DNA from: an uncultured Candidatus Saccharibacteria bacterium
GTDB taxonomy: Bacteria > Patescibacteriota > Saccharimonadia > Saccharimonadales > Saccharimonadaceae
Reading direction: 5' to 3'
Length of the DNA stretch: 38,249 nucleotides
Assembly: GCA_947306585.1 (NCBI GenBank)
Contig: CAMZGX010000005.1
Span: forward strand, 1-38,249
Shown: positions 18,464 to 27,060 of the stretch, piece after piece
How the letters are laid out: the number at the start of each line of letters is the position of its first letter
Numbering within the stretch: the first letter of the stretch is position 1
Position numbers and translations under genes: made by a program
The notes under the pieces: model-generated
Databases searched by the model: none
The model's input: the letters and a program-made list of their open reading frames with translations, nothing else
What the model was told of the DNA's origin: nothing

Positions 18464-19854
18464 TGAAAAAATATGATTTAGCAACGAAACTAGGAATCTT
18501 TTCAATCTCCCTACTTGCTACAGTTTTTGCCGTCTACGCATATTCTCCTGTTATAAAAACTCATGCAGACGGAAACGCGACAAGTTCGGTTGATGTTAAT
18601 TTAAGTGTAGCTCCGAGACTAAGTATATTTGTAGATGATTATGATGCTCGGAGGATGAAATCTAGAACTGATAATTTCGTATCTGAAACGGCACATATTT
18701 ATGTCGATACAAACTCCTCCTATGGCTATTCACTAATGCTTGAAGACGTTGACGAGAATACTAATCTAGAAAATAGATCTACATCATCAAACAGTAGATT
18801 TACCTCGACTTTTGCCGGATCTAAAACTAGTGAAACTATGGATCCTAACACGTGGGGCTATTCGATGGATTCGTCAAATTATTATAAAATTCCAGTGTTT
18901 GGAAATCCTGTGCTTCTGAGAAGTGTATCTTCTGCAATAAAAAATGAAAACGATGCAAAAACTGATGTTAAATTTGGTGTAAAAGTTGGTAGCTCAACAA
19001 TGTCGGGTTACTACGCCGACATGCTACTTGCCTCGGCAATTGTAAATGGTCAGGATGGAACACAAGTGTATACGATGCAAAATTTCAAATGTCCATCACC
19101 GTGGCCAGATTATGATGATGAAAATTGGGAAATGCCCGAAAGAACCTGGACGCTTAAGGATGAACGTGACGGCAGGACGTATGAAGTTGTTCTATTAAAA
19201 GACGGTAACTGTTGGATGACCCAGAATCTCGACATTACAGATTATTTAGCAAGTACCGATGATACGCAGTATGCTGGTCGTTTTAGCGGCAATAAGTACT
19301 TGATACCAGATTCTCTAAATGATTGGTCATTTACTTATAATAGTGGCGAGGTTTACGAGACAAGCACTGAGGGTTATGGCGCTTATTATAACTACAATGC
19401 AGCGTCCTTGGGCGAAACGCGCGGAGCGCAAAATAGCACAAATGAATATGGCAGAGGGATGTCATCTTGTCCAAGCGGAAAATGGTATTTACCAAGCAGC
19501 AATGACTGGTTGAATCTATTTAATGACTATAACCTAAGCTTGACCAACGGTATTAGTGCCGATGACTTACTGCAGGTGCACATTAATCTTGAAAAATCAG
19601 GATCATATACGCTCGAAAATGGCGTGAATGGTCAGGGGTCTATCGGCACCTGGTGGACCGACACGGCTCCAAGTAGTGTAGGAGATCGTGATACAAAACG
19701 TAATATTGTGTTATTAGATAATAACGGCCTAAGATTAGAAACTAGCGATAGAAGAAATGGCCATAGTATTAGATGTATAATGAGAGGCACATCTATTAGC
19801 AATAATCCAAGTGAGCCGAAAGACGAAGAAAGTGGAAGTACTGGCAGAGAGTGA
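18463..19854 (+). CDS. Secreted paralog, subtype B, with FISUMP-like C-terminal domain; coupled to the previous gene (TAATG)
   Basis: KLGIFSISLLATVFAVYAYSPVIKTHA; TNSSYGYSLMLEDVDENTNL; RDGRTYEVVLLKDGNCWMTQNLDIT; CPSGKWYLPSSNDW; SIRCIMRG. Confidence 0.75.
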   Translation: MKKYDLATKLGIFSISLLATVFAVYAYSPVIKTHADGNATSSVDVNLSVAPRLSIFVDDYDARRMKSRTDNFVSETAHIYVDTNSSYGYSLMLEDVDENTNLENRSTSSNSRFTSTFAGSKTSETMDPNTWGYSMDSSNYYKIPVFGNPVLLRSVSSAIKNENDAKTDVKFGVKVGSSTMSGYYADMLLASAIVNGQDGTQVYTMQNFKCPSPWPDYDDENWEMPERTWTLKDERDGRTYEVVLLKDGNCWMTQNLDITDYLASTDDTQYAGRFSGNKYLIPDSLNDWSFTYNSGEVYETSTEGYGAYYNYNAASLGETRGAQNSTNEYGRGMSSCPSGKWYLPSSNDWLNLFNDYNLSLTNGISADDLLQVHINLEKSGSYTLENGVNGQGSIGTWWTDTAPSSVGDRDTKRNIVLLDNNGLRLETSDRRNGHSIRCIMRGTSISNNPSEPKDEESGSTGRE

Positions 19855-19895
19855 TTAGTTGCGTTCTCTCTGTTAGTATTGTATAATTGCTCTTA

Positions 19896-21677
19896 ATGAA
19901 TTCCGATAAAATCCGAAACTTTTGTATTATTGCGCATATTGATCACGGCAAGTCTACTCTTGCCGATCGTATGATGGAAATTACGAACACCGTTGAAAAA
20001 CGTGAGATGAAATCTCAGCTCCTTGATTCGATGGAACTCGAGCGCGAAAAAGGAATTACTATTAAGCTCACACCAGTTCAAATGAACTATAAAGGTTACG
20101 AGCTAAACCTTATTGATACGCCAGGTCACGTCGACTTTTCTTATGAAGTTTCGCGTAGTCTTCAGGCAGTTGAATCTGCTATTCTCGTGGTTGATGCAAC
20201 GCAAGGCATTCAAGCTCAAACTCTCGCTAACGTTTATCTTGCAATTGAACAAGACTTAACAATTATTCCAGTTATTAACAAAGTTGATCTTCCAGCTGCA
20301 AACGTTGAAAAAGTTACGAACGAAATCGTAAATCTTTTAGGTTGTGATCCTTCAGAAATTATTCCAGTTTCCGCAAAGACTGGTATGAATGTCGAAAAAG
20401 TTCTCGACGCAATTGTTGAACGTGGCCCAGCTCCAAAAACCGAAGAAGAACACGAAACCCGTGCTTTGATTTTTGATTCATACTTTGATGATTACCGCGG
20501 TGTGGTGCTTTATGTGCGCGTTGTGAATGGTAAAATCCCAAAGAATGCAAACATTCACATGATGGAAAACAAGACTAATGGCATTGCACTTGAAGTTGGT
20601 ATTTTGAACCCAAAAATGAAACCAAAAGACGAGCTCGAAGCTGGTGAGGTTGGTTATATTGTTACGAACTTGAAAACCACTCGTGAGGCGAAAGTTGGTG
20701 ATACTGTAACACTGCAAAAAGAACCAGCAACAACTCCACTTCCAGGCTATAAAAACGTCTTGCCATTTGTTTATGCAGGTTTTTTCCCAGTTTCAAACGA
20801 TCAATACAAGGACTTAAAAGAAGCCGTTGAAAAACTTGCCTTATCGGACTCTGCACTTCGTTTTGAACCAGAAAACTCACCAGTGCTTGGTTTTGGTCTT
20901 CGCATTGGCTTTCTTGGTTTGCTTCATATGGACATTATTCGTGAACGTCTCGAACGTGAATTCGATCTTGATCTCGTCGTAACTAACCCATCAACCAACT
21001 ACGAAGTAGTTTTGAATAATGGCGAAGAAATTGAAATCAAATCCGCATCAGACCTCCCAGACATGTCTGAGGTTATGGAAATTCGTGAACCTTGGGTAAA
21101 AGGTGAAATCATTTTGCCAGTTTCAATGATTGGCAACGTTTTGAACTTAATCGTCGAAAAACGCGGTTTGCACAACAATATTTCCTACATGGAAGATCGT
21201 GCAGTAATTGACTTTGAAGCTCCAATGGCAAACTTGCTTACTGACTTCTATGATCAATTGAAATCCCTTACTTCCGGTTATGCCTCATTCAACTACGAAA
21301 TTTCTAGTTACAAAACCGAAGATCTCGTTCGCGTGGATTTCTTGGTTGGTGGCAATAAAATTGATGCTCTTGCTATTATGTGTCACCGCTCTGAATCTGA
21401 CGCAATTGGCCGCGATATTACAAAGAAATTGAAACAGGTCATTCCTCGTCAGAACTATGAAGTAGCTCTCCAGGCTGCAATCGGTGCGCGCATTATTGCT
21501 CGTGAAACTATCGGTGCTTATAGAAAAGATGTGACTGTAAAAATTCACACTGGTGACCGCGACCGTAAGGCAAAACTACTTGAAAAGCAGAAACGTGGTA
21601 AGGCTCGTATGAAACGCTTTGGAAAAATTGATATTCCATCCGAAGCCTTCACTGTCATGCTTAAACGCGACGACTAA
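19896..21677 (+). CDS. lepA: Elongation factor 4 (LepA)
   Basis: MNSDKIRNFCIIAHIDHGKSTLADRMME; NLIDTPGHVDFSYEVSRSLQAVE; C-terminal KQKRGKARMKRFGKIDIPSEAF; ATG at 19896 preferred over track start 19887. Confidence 0.98.
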   Translation: MNSDKIRNFCIIAHIDHGKSTLADRMMEITNTVEKREMKSQLLDSMELEREKGITIKLTPVQMNYKGYELNLIDTPGHVDFSYEVSRSLQAVESAILVVDATQGIQAQTLANVYLAIEQDLTIIPVINKVDLPAANVEKVTNEIVNLLGCDPSEIIPVSAKTGMNVEKVLDAIVERGPAPKTEEEHETRALIFDSYFDDYRGVVLYVRVVNGKIPKNANIHMMENKTNGIALEVGILNPKMKPKDELEAGEVGYIVTNLKTTREAKVGDTVTLQKEPATTPLPGYKNVLPFVYAGFFPVSNDQYKDLKEAVEKLALSDSALRFEPENSPVLGFGLRIGFLGLLHMDIIRERLEREFDLDLVVTNPSTNYEVVLNNGEEIEIKSASDLPDMSEVMEIREPWVKGEIILPVSMIGNVLNLIVEKRGLHNNISYMEDRAVIDFEAPMANLLTDFYDQLKSLTSGYASFNYEISSYKTEDLVRVDFLVGGNKIDALAIMCHRSESDAIGRDITKKLKQVIPRQNYEVALQAAIGARIIARETIGAYRKDVTVKIHTGDRDRKAKLLEKQKRGKARMKRFGKIDIPSEAFTVMLKRDD

Positions 21678-21680
21678 ATC

Positions 21681-21742
21681 TTGACCATCTTAATTAGCTT
21701 ATGTTAAACTTATATTAAGTTTAAGATTTTTGATAGGTGTTC
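21681..21742 (+). promoter_or_regulatory. Paralog-family promoter TTGACC-N18-TAAACT (CTTATG extended) plus AGGTGTTC
   Basis: TTGACCatcttaattagcttatgtTAAACT; AGGTGTTC from 21735. Confidence 0.65.
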
Positions 21743-21743
21743 A

Positions 21744-23216
21744 ATGGGGAAAATTCTTAGAAAAAGTTGCCATGTTGATAGTGTAATGAGAAAACTTGGC
21801 ATTTTTGCGGGTTCGTTTATGATCACAGCTTTTGCTGTGTATTTTTATTCTCCGGTTTTTAAAACTCATGCCGAAGATGATGGTCCGGTCACTGTTACAA
21901 CTGATGTTTTACCTTATGCTGGTGTAACCTTGAGTACTTATGATATAACAATGAATCTTACGCCAACTGCTGAAGGTAATTTCGAATCTGACTCAGTTAT
22001 AGCCACTGCTTCGACGAACAGTTCTGGTGGTTTTGAAATGTATTTTTCATCAGAAGATAACTATACCGACATGAAAAATACCGACCTGTCTATCAACGAT
22101 GTAATAGCTTCAGATTTTGATAGTACGGTCACAAGTGCAACGATGGCAGCTAATAAATGGGGGTACTCAACTGATGGTACTAATTTCTCAAAAATTCCAA
22201 CCTCGGCAAATCATGCCATATTAAAAAACATCGATCATTTTCCATCTACAGCAGAAAAAACCGCAACGGTTTATCTTGGCGCAAAAGTTGATATGAGTAT
22301 TGCTCCAGGTGCATATAAGAAGACGGTTATGTTTACGGTAATTGCGCACGAAATGCAAGATATGCGTACAATCTTTGATATCGCAAAGATGCAGGAAATG
22401 ACGCCAAAAATTTGTTCTAATACGCAAAAGCCAAATAAATCTGCAACTAACTTTGATTGGGATGGCTCAAAAAATGGGAATGAAAGTTATGTCCCACGAA
22501 CCGTTCTTGAAGATGAACGCGATGGGACTCGCTACTTAATTTCAAAGCTAGCTGATGGCAACTGCTGGATGTCACAAAACCTAAGCTTGATTCTTTATGC
22601 AAACGAACCAGTAATAACATCAACTAATACTGGTGGGACCAGTACATTTACACCGACAAACACAACGCAAACAGGCTCTGGCACTAGGTGGCCGAATTCT
22701 GAAAATATTGCTAGGAGCTACGAGCAAACTGGCAACTATGCTTATTATCGCGGCGGTAGAACACAAAATGCAAGCCCAACCGAAAATAGTAATGCATATC
22801 TTTGGGAGTCAGCTGGAGTTTCTTATAACTGGTATGCTGCAACTGGTGGTACTGGCATTACTACTTTAACAACAGGCGAAGCATCTGCTTCTATATGTCC
22901 TAAAGGCTGGAGGCTTCCGGCCTCTGGTAATACGAAATCATTCACTGGATTATTAGCTGCTTATGCAAGCGGTAGTAGTAATACACCAGCTGCTGCGTCA
23001 ATGATTACAGCTCCGCTAAACTTTACCCGAGCTGGATATTATCGTAACAATAGCACGCAAAGTCCATCTAGTCGTGGCACCTCAGGGCGTTACTGGACTT
23101 CATATACAACACAGGCCTCGAATGCCTCCTACATGTCATTCTCATCTACTGCAGTCAATTCGGTTCAATCAGGCTACCGAGGCCTCGGTCATAATATTCG
23201 CTGTGTTGCTATCTAG
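21744..23216 (+). CDS. Secreted paralog, subtype A, with FISUMP-like C-terminal domain
   Basis: KLGIFAGSFMITAFAVYFYSPVFKTHA; TNSSGGFEMYFSSEDNYTDM; DERDGTRYLISKLADGNCWMSQNLSL; CPKGWRLPASG; NIRCVAI. Confidence 0.78.
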   Translation: MGKILRKSCHVDSVMRKLGIFAGSFMITAFAVYFYSPVFKTHAEDDGPVTVTTDVLPYAGVTLSTYDITMNLTPTAEGNFESDSVIATASTNSSGGFEMYFSSEDNYTDMKNTDLSINDVIASDFDSTVTSATMAANKWGYSTDGTNFSKIPTSANHAILKNIDHFPSTAEKTATVYLGAKVDMSIAPGAYKKTVMFTVIAHEMQDMRTIFDIAKMQEMTPKICSNTQKPNKSATNFDWDGSKNGNESYVPRTVLEDERDGTRYLISKLADGNCWMSQNLSLILYANEPVITSTNTGGTSTFTPTNTTQTGSGTRWPNSENIARSYEQTGNYAYYRGGRTQNASPTENSNAYLWESAGVSYNWYAATGGTGITTLTTGEASASICPKGWRLPASGNTKSFTGLLAAYASGSSNTPAAASMITAPLNFTRAGYYRNNSTQSPSSRGTSGRYWTSYTTQASNASYMSFSSTAVNSVQSGYRGLGHNIRCVAI

Positions 23217-23221
23217 TAACC

Positions 23222-23285
23222 TTGACAAACTTAAAAAGCTTATGCTAAATTATAATTAGCGTATTATCTAATGCTAAGGGTCATA
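23222..23285 (+). promoter_or_regulatory. Paralog-family promoter TTGACA-N18-TAAATT (CTTATGC extended) plus GGGTCATA
   Basis: TTGACAaacttaaaaagcttatgcTAAATT; GGGTCATA 23278-23285. Confidence 0.7.
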
Positions 23286-23289
23286 TAAA

Positions 23290-24609
23290 ATGGGTAAAAC
23301 ACAAACACATGGGTATCAAGAAAAAATCAACCAGCTCGGTATTTTTGTGGGTGCATTTTTAGTTGCAGTCCTTGCTGTGTATTTTTATTCGCCGGTTATA
23401 AAGTCGCATGCAGACAGCCATGCTTCAGAAAGTCTGGATGTAAATCTTAACGTTGCTCCGGCAATAGCTATTCATGTTGACAAAAGTGAATTGAATCTTG
23501 ATGCTAATTTTCATAATCAATTTGTCCAAGGTCCAGTAAATGTAGATGTTACTACAAACTCGGTATATGGGTTTAGCCTTGGCCTTGAAGATATGGATTC
23601 TGATACAAATCTAGTGCACGAATCTGCTAACGTAGATGATGTTTTGACTTCAAATTTTCTAGGCTCAAAAACTGGTGACGATATGGATGGTAATACTTGG
23701 GGATTTTCGCTTGATGGCACTAACTTTTACAGAATGAATCCGAATGGCAAACCGATTCGTCTTAAAACTACTAATAGCCCAACCCCAGCAGACCCTGGTT
23801 ATGATCGTACCCAAGTTGACTTTGGCGCTAAAATTGACATGTATTTGACCGCTGGTGTTTATGCGGACACTGTAATCTTTACTGCTTATGTTAATGGTGT
23901 AGACGGCAACCCATCCGATGGTACAGTGCTTCATGCAAAAGGCGAGTCTCTATATCGAGCTATGCAGAACTTCGATTGTAGCACAATCAACAATGGTGAT
24001 ACTGAAACGCTCGTAGATCTTCGAGATGGCCAAGAGTATAACATTATAAGAGTTGGGAGCACTTGTTGGATGAAAGAAAACCTTAACCTGAAGGGTCCAG
24101 CTCAACTAACCCCAACTCTGTCTAATGTATCAGATTGGGATTTAGAACCAGAAGAAGAAGGCGGAGAGCCAGCTGAGTATGTACAACTTCCAGCAAGCTC
24201 ACTTCAAGGCTTCATTGATCCAATTCCACATAAAACGGATTGGCAGTACAAAATAGCGCCTGCATATTATGATAACGGAACATATGGTGGACTATATAAT
24301 CGTACGGCTTCCGATATCGTCTGTCCAAGAGGCTGGACGCTACCATCCTTATTTAATAGTACTCCAAATGAGGAAGAGGACGTAGACCTAACTGAATTAG
24401 CGTCCACCTTCTCAAAGGGTGGATATATCGATGATGGCGTATTAACCAGTGTCGGGACGGAAGGATTTTACTGGTATTGGGAAAAAGACGAAAGACGTTA
24501 TTGGCAATCTTATGGCTTTGATACTACCCCTTCCGTTAAGTACAATATAGATAATATCGATGGCATGGCGGTCAGATGCATAATTGATGTGTCTGGCTCA
24601 GATGCATAA
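23290..24609 (+). CDS. Secreted paralog, subtype B, with FISUMP-like C-terminal domain
   Basis: QLGIFVGAFLVAVLAVYFYSPVIKSHA; TNSVYGFSLGLEDMDSDTNL; DLRDGQEYNIIRVGSTCWMKENLNL; CPRGWTLPS; AVRCIID. Confidence 0.75.
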   Translation: MGKTQTHGYQEKINQLGIFVGAFLVAVLAVYFYSPVIKSHADSHASESLDVNLNVAPAIAIHVDKSELNLDANFHNQFVQGPVNVDVTTNSVYGFSLGLEDMDSDTNLVHESANVDDVLTSNFLGSKTGDDMDGNTWGFSLDGTNFYRMNPNGKPIRLKTTNSPTPADPGYDRTQVDFGAKIDMYLTAGVYADTVIFTAYVNGVDGNPSDGTVLHAKGESLYRAMQNFDCSTINNGDTETLVDLRDGQEYNIIRVGSTCWMKENLNLKGPAQLTPTLSNVSDWDLEPEEEGGEPAEYVQLPASSLQGFIDPIPHKTDWQYKIAPAYYDNGTYGGLYNRTASDIVCPRGWTLPSLFNSTPNEEEDVDLTELASTFSKGGYIDDGVLTSVGTEGFYWYWEKDERRYWQSYGFDTTPSVKYNIDNIDGMAVRCIIDVSGSDA

Positions 24610-24636
24610 TTAGCACTCTTGCATTTCAAGTGCTAA
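24610..24636 (+). promoter_or_regulatory. CIRCE element (HrcA operator)
   Basis: TTAGCACTC-ttgcatttc-AAGTGCTAA: 9-9-9 inverted repeat, one change from consensus TTAGCACTC-N9-GAGTGCTAA. Confidence 0.92.
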
Positions 24637-24653
24637 AGTCGTATAATTAAGGT

Positions 24654-25397
24654 ATGGAAATTACCGAGCGTCAAAAACAAATCTTATTTGCCATTATTGA
24701 AGAATTTGCAGAGGTCGCAACCCCTGTCGGTTCTGTAACTTTAGCAAAACTTTTTGACGTCTCATCTGCTACTATTCGTGCTGAAATGGCTCGTCTTGAA
24801 GAAGCTGGTTTGATCACTCAGCCACACACTTCAGCTGGTCGTGTTCCAACTGATGCTGGTTATCGTTTCTATGTTAACTCTTTGACCGAGCAACACGAAA
24901 ACGCTCTGCGCGAGCCATCAAGAATGCTCGGCTCTGGCACAAGTATGCCAAACCGCAACATCCATGCGCTTGAAGTTCGCGTCAATTCTCAGGAACGCAC
25001 CGATTATGCAATTCGTTCTGCAGTTGATATGCTTGCTGAACTTACTGGCAACCTTGGTCTTGGTACTATTGGTGAACAGCTCTATCTTTCTGGTATTTCA
25101 AAGCTCTTTTCTCAGCCAGAATTTCTTGATAACTCAAAGATTCAGGATGTAGCAAAATTACTTGATAATCTTGAACCATGGCTAAGAGAAGCTCGCCCAG
25201 GTGAGCCACTCAATATCTTTATTGGTCACGAAAACCCAATCGGCAAATCGTCTGGCGTTTCGTTAATTATTTCGAGATTTAGAAGCCCGTATTCAGATAG
25301 TAGCTATATTGGAGTGCTTGGCCCAACCCGCCAAAACTATGCCGAAACCATGAGCCTCGTCCGCCATGCTGGAAATATTCTTGAAAATACTTTATAA
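24654..25397 (+). CDS. hrcA: Heat-inducible transcription repressor HrcA (short form)
   Basis: MEITERQKQILFAIIEEFAEVATPVGSVTLAKLFDVSSATIRAEMARLEEAGLITQPHTSAGRVPTDAGYRFYV. Confidence 0.92.
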   Translation: MEITERQKQILFAIIEEFAEVATPVGSVTLAKLFDVSSATIRAEMARLEEAGLITQPHTSAGRVPTDAGYRFYVNSLTEQHENALREPSRMLGSGTSMPNRNIHALEVRVNSQERTDYAIRSAVDMLAELTGNLGLGTIGEQLYLSGISKLFSQPEFLDNSKIQDVAKLLDNLEPWLREARPGEPLNIFIGHENPIGKSSGVSLIISRFRSPYSDSSYIGVLGPTRQNYAETMSLVRHAGNILENTL

Positions 25398-25405
25398 GGA
25401 GAACT

Positions 25406-25861
25406 ATGGATCTAAAGAAAAAATCACCAAAAGAATCTGCAGAAACTGCAAAACTTGAAGCCGAAAAAACTGAACTTTTAAATGACCTTCAGCGTACTCG
25501 TGCTGATTTTGAAAACTTTAGAAAACAAGTTGAAATCCAGCGTGAACAAGCCAAAAAGATTGCTCAGGATGCAACCATTCTAAAAATGTTGCCACTTATC
25601 GACGACATGTCTCGTGCTATTGCTGCTAACCCAGAAACTCTAGCTCCAGTTGCTAAGACGCTTGAAAAAACAATGGATAGCCTTGGTCTTAAAAAGATTG
25701 AAACTAAAGAGGGAACTGATTTTAACCCAGATCTTCATGACGCTATTTCTATGGAAGAGTCTGATGGTGAAAAAGAAGTTGTAGCTGAAGAGCTTCGCCC
25801 AGGTTATCTTTATAACAATGAAGTTTTGCGTACCGCTATGGTCCGCGTCAAACGTATCTAA
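25406..25861 (+). CDS. grpE: Nucleotide exchange factor GrpE
   Basis: LLNDLQRTRADFENFRKQVE...; C-terminal FNPDLHDAISME..LRPGYLYNNEVLRTAMVRV. Confidence 0.93.
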   Translation: MDLKKKSPKESAETAKLEAEKTELLNDLQRTRADFENFRKQVEIQREQAKKIAQDATILKMLPLIDDMSRAIAANPETLAPVAKTLEKTMDSLGLKKIETKEGTDFNPDLHDAISMEESDGEKEVVAEELRPGYLYNNEVLRTAMVRVKRI

Positions 25862-25922
25862 CAAAGTTTAAATCAGACTCCTTGCTTTTTGATTCTTTTT
25901 ATGTTATTATAAAGACTATTAC

Positions 25923-25939
25923 TGGGATAATTCATCCCA
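25923..25939 (+). other. Palindrome/hairpin in leader of the 131-aa gene
   Basis: TGGGAT-aattc-ATCCCA just downstream of a TATTAT/TTATAA -10 candidate. Confidence 0.5.
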
Positions 25940-25970
25940 TAACGCACATTTTAAAAAGGAGGTCCATAAT

Positions 25971-26366
25971 ATGAGTATGGAAGAAAAGTACAAAGGGTTT
26001 AACTGTTTAGTAGTCTATGACAACAGCGAATGGAGTATCTACCTCAAAAGTCGCAACCACAAACACGAAGGCCAGCCTAATATGAAAGTCTGGATTGCCA
26101 GAAAAGGCATTGCAGTAGCACAATACACAGATAAATATCGTGGCTACAATGAATATCGTGTAGAGATGGTTGGCGATGAAATAATTCGTAACGGGGAAGA
26201 GCTCATACCAGAGCCAATTAGAGACTACGCCAAGGAGACTTGGGAAGACCTTTGTGCCGGTGTTTACACCGATGAAAAGCTAGCTAAGATTCGTGAACAG
26301 TTTATCCGAGGCTATGAAGCCGAAGAAAGACGAGCTAGAGAGCGAGCAAATAAACGAGTTAGCTAA
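25971..26366 (+). CDS. Hypothetical protein, 131 aa
   Basis: ORF with strong SD (AAAAAGGAGGT), followed by terminator; no family recognised. Confidence 0.75.
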   Translation: MSMEEKYKGFNCLVVYDNSEWSIYLKSRNHKHEGQPNMKVWIARKGIAVAQYTDKYRGYNEYRVEMVGDEIIRNGEELIPEPIRDYAKETWEDLCAGVYTDEKLAKIREQFIRGYEAEERRARERANKRVS

Positions 26367-26383
26367 AAGAAATGTATTATCAC

Positions 26384-26416
26384 CTCCGCCCCCGGACCCT
26401 AACCCGGGGGCTTTTT
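26384..26416 (+). terminator. Rho-independent terminator
   Basis: GCCCCCGG-accctaa-CCCGGGGGC-TTTTTT. Confidence 0.88.
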
Positions 26417-26447
26417 TATGTGTGTTATAATGGCTAAAAGGAGAAAT

Positions 26448-27053
26448 ATGGACGAAAGAGTCGGAAAAATCAAAAGTTGGTTAAAATCTGGAAGTATCAA
26501 TATCTTTGGACTTCCAATGAGCGGAAAAGATACAGTTGGTAAGCGTCTTGCAGAATTAATTGGCGGTGAATTTTTATCATCTGGTGACATTATTCGCGAT
26601 TATGAAGCAAAGAAAAATGATCACATGACGGAAAGTGGCGAGTTGATCCCAACTAATAAATTCTACGATATTGTCTTGCCACATTTTTATACCGAAGAGC
26701 TTATCGATAAGCCACTCGTTTTATCTTCAATCGGCCGCTGGGAAGGAGAAGAAGATGAAGTTATGAAGCATACTAAAGAATCTGGTCATGAAATCGGTGC
26801 GGTCATTTATTTGAAACTTTCTGAAGATGACGTTCGCTCACGTTGGCAGGCTGCTAAAGAACTTGGTGATCGCGGCATGCGCGGTGATGATGCTGATCCA
26901 AAAGTTTTCGAAACTCGTATCGAAGAGTTCCATGAAAAAACTGAACCGGTATTAAAGCATTACGATAAACTCAATCTTTTGATCGAAATCGATGCTTCTG
27001 GCACTCGTGATGAAGTATTTGAGAATGTTCTAAACGCTCTCTCTGTGTTATAA
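26448..27053 (+). CDS. Adenylate kinase-like nucleoside monophosphate kinase
   Basis: INIFGLPMSGKDTVGKRLAELIGGEFLSSGDIIRDY P-loop; ATG 26448 preceded by AGGAG, preferred over 26418. Confidence 0.7.
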   Translation: MDERVGKIKSWLKSGSINIFGLPMSGKDTVGKRLAELIGGEFLSSGDIIRDYEAKKNDHMTESGELIPTNKFYDIVLPHFYTEELIDKPLVLSSIGRWEGEEDEVMKHTKESGHEIGAVIYLKLSEDDVRSRWQAAKELGDRGMRGDDADPKVFETRIEEFHEKTEPVLKHYDKLNLLIEIDASGTRDEVFENVLNALSVL

Positions 27054-27060
27054 TAAGCTT

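Noticed and set aside
4296-24609. Paralog cluster as a CRISPR, transposon or integron array
   Set aside because: No short direct-repeat/spacer pattern, transposase, integrase or attC-like palindromes seen; similarity is confined to coding and promoter segments.
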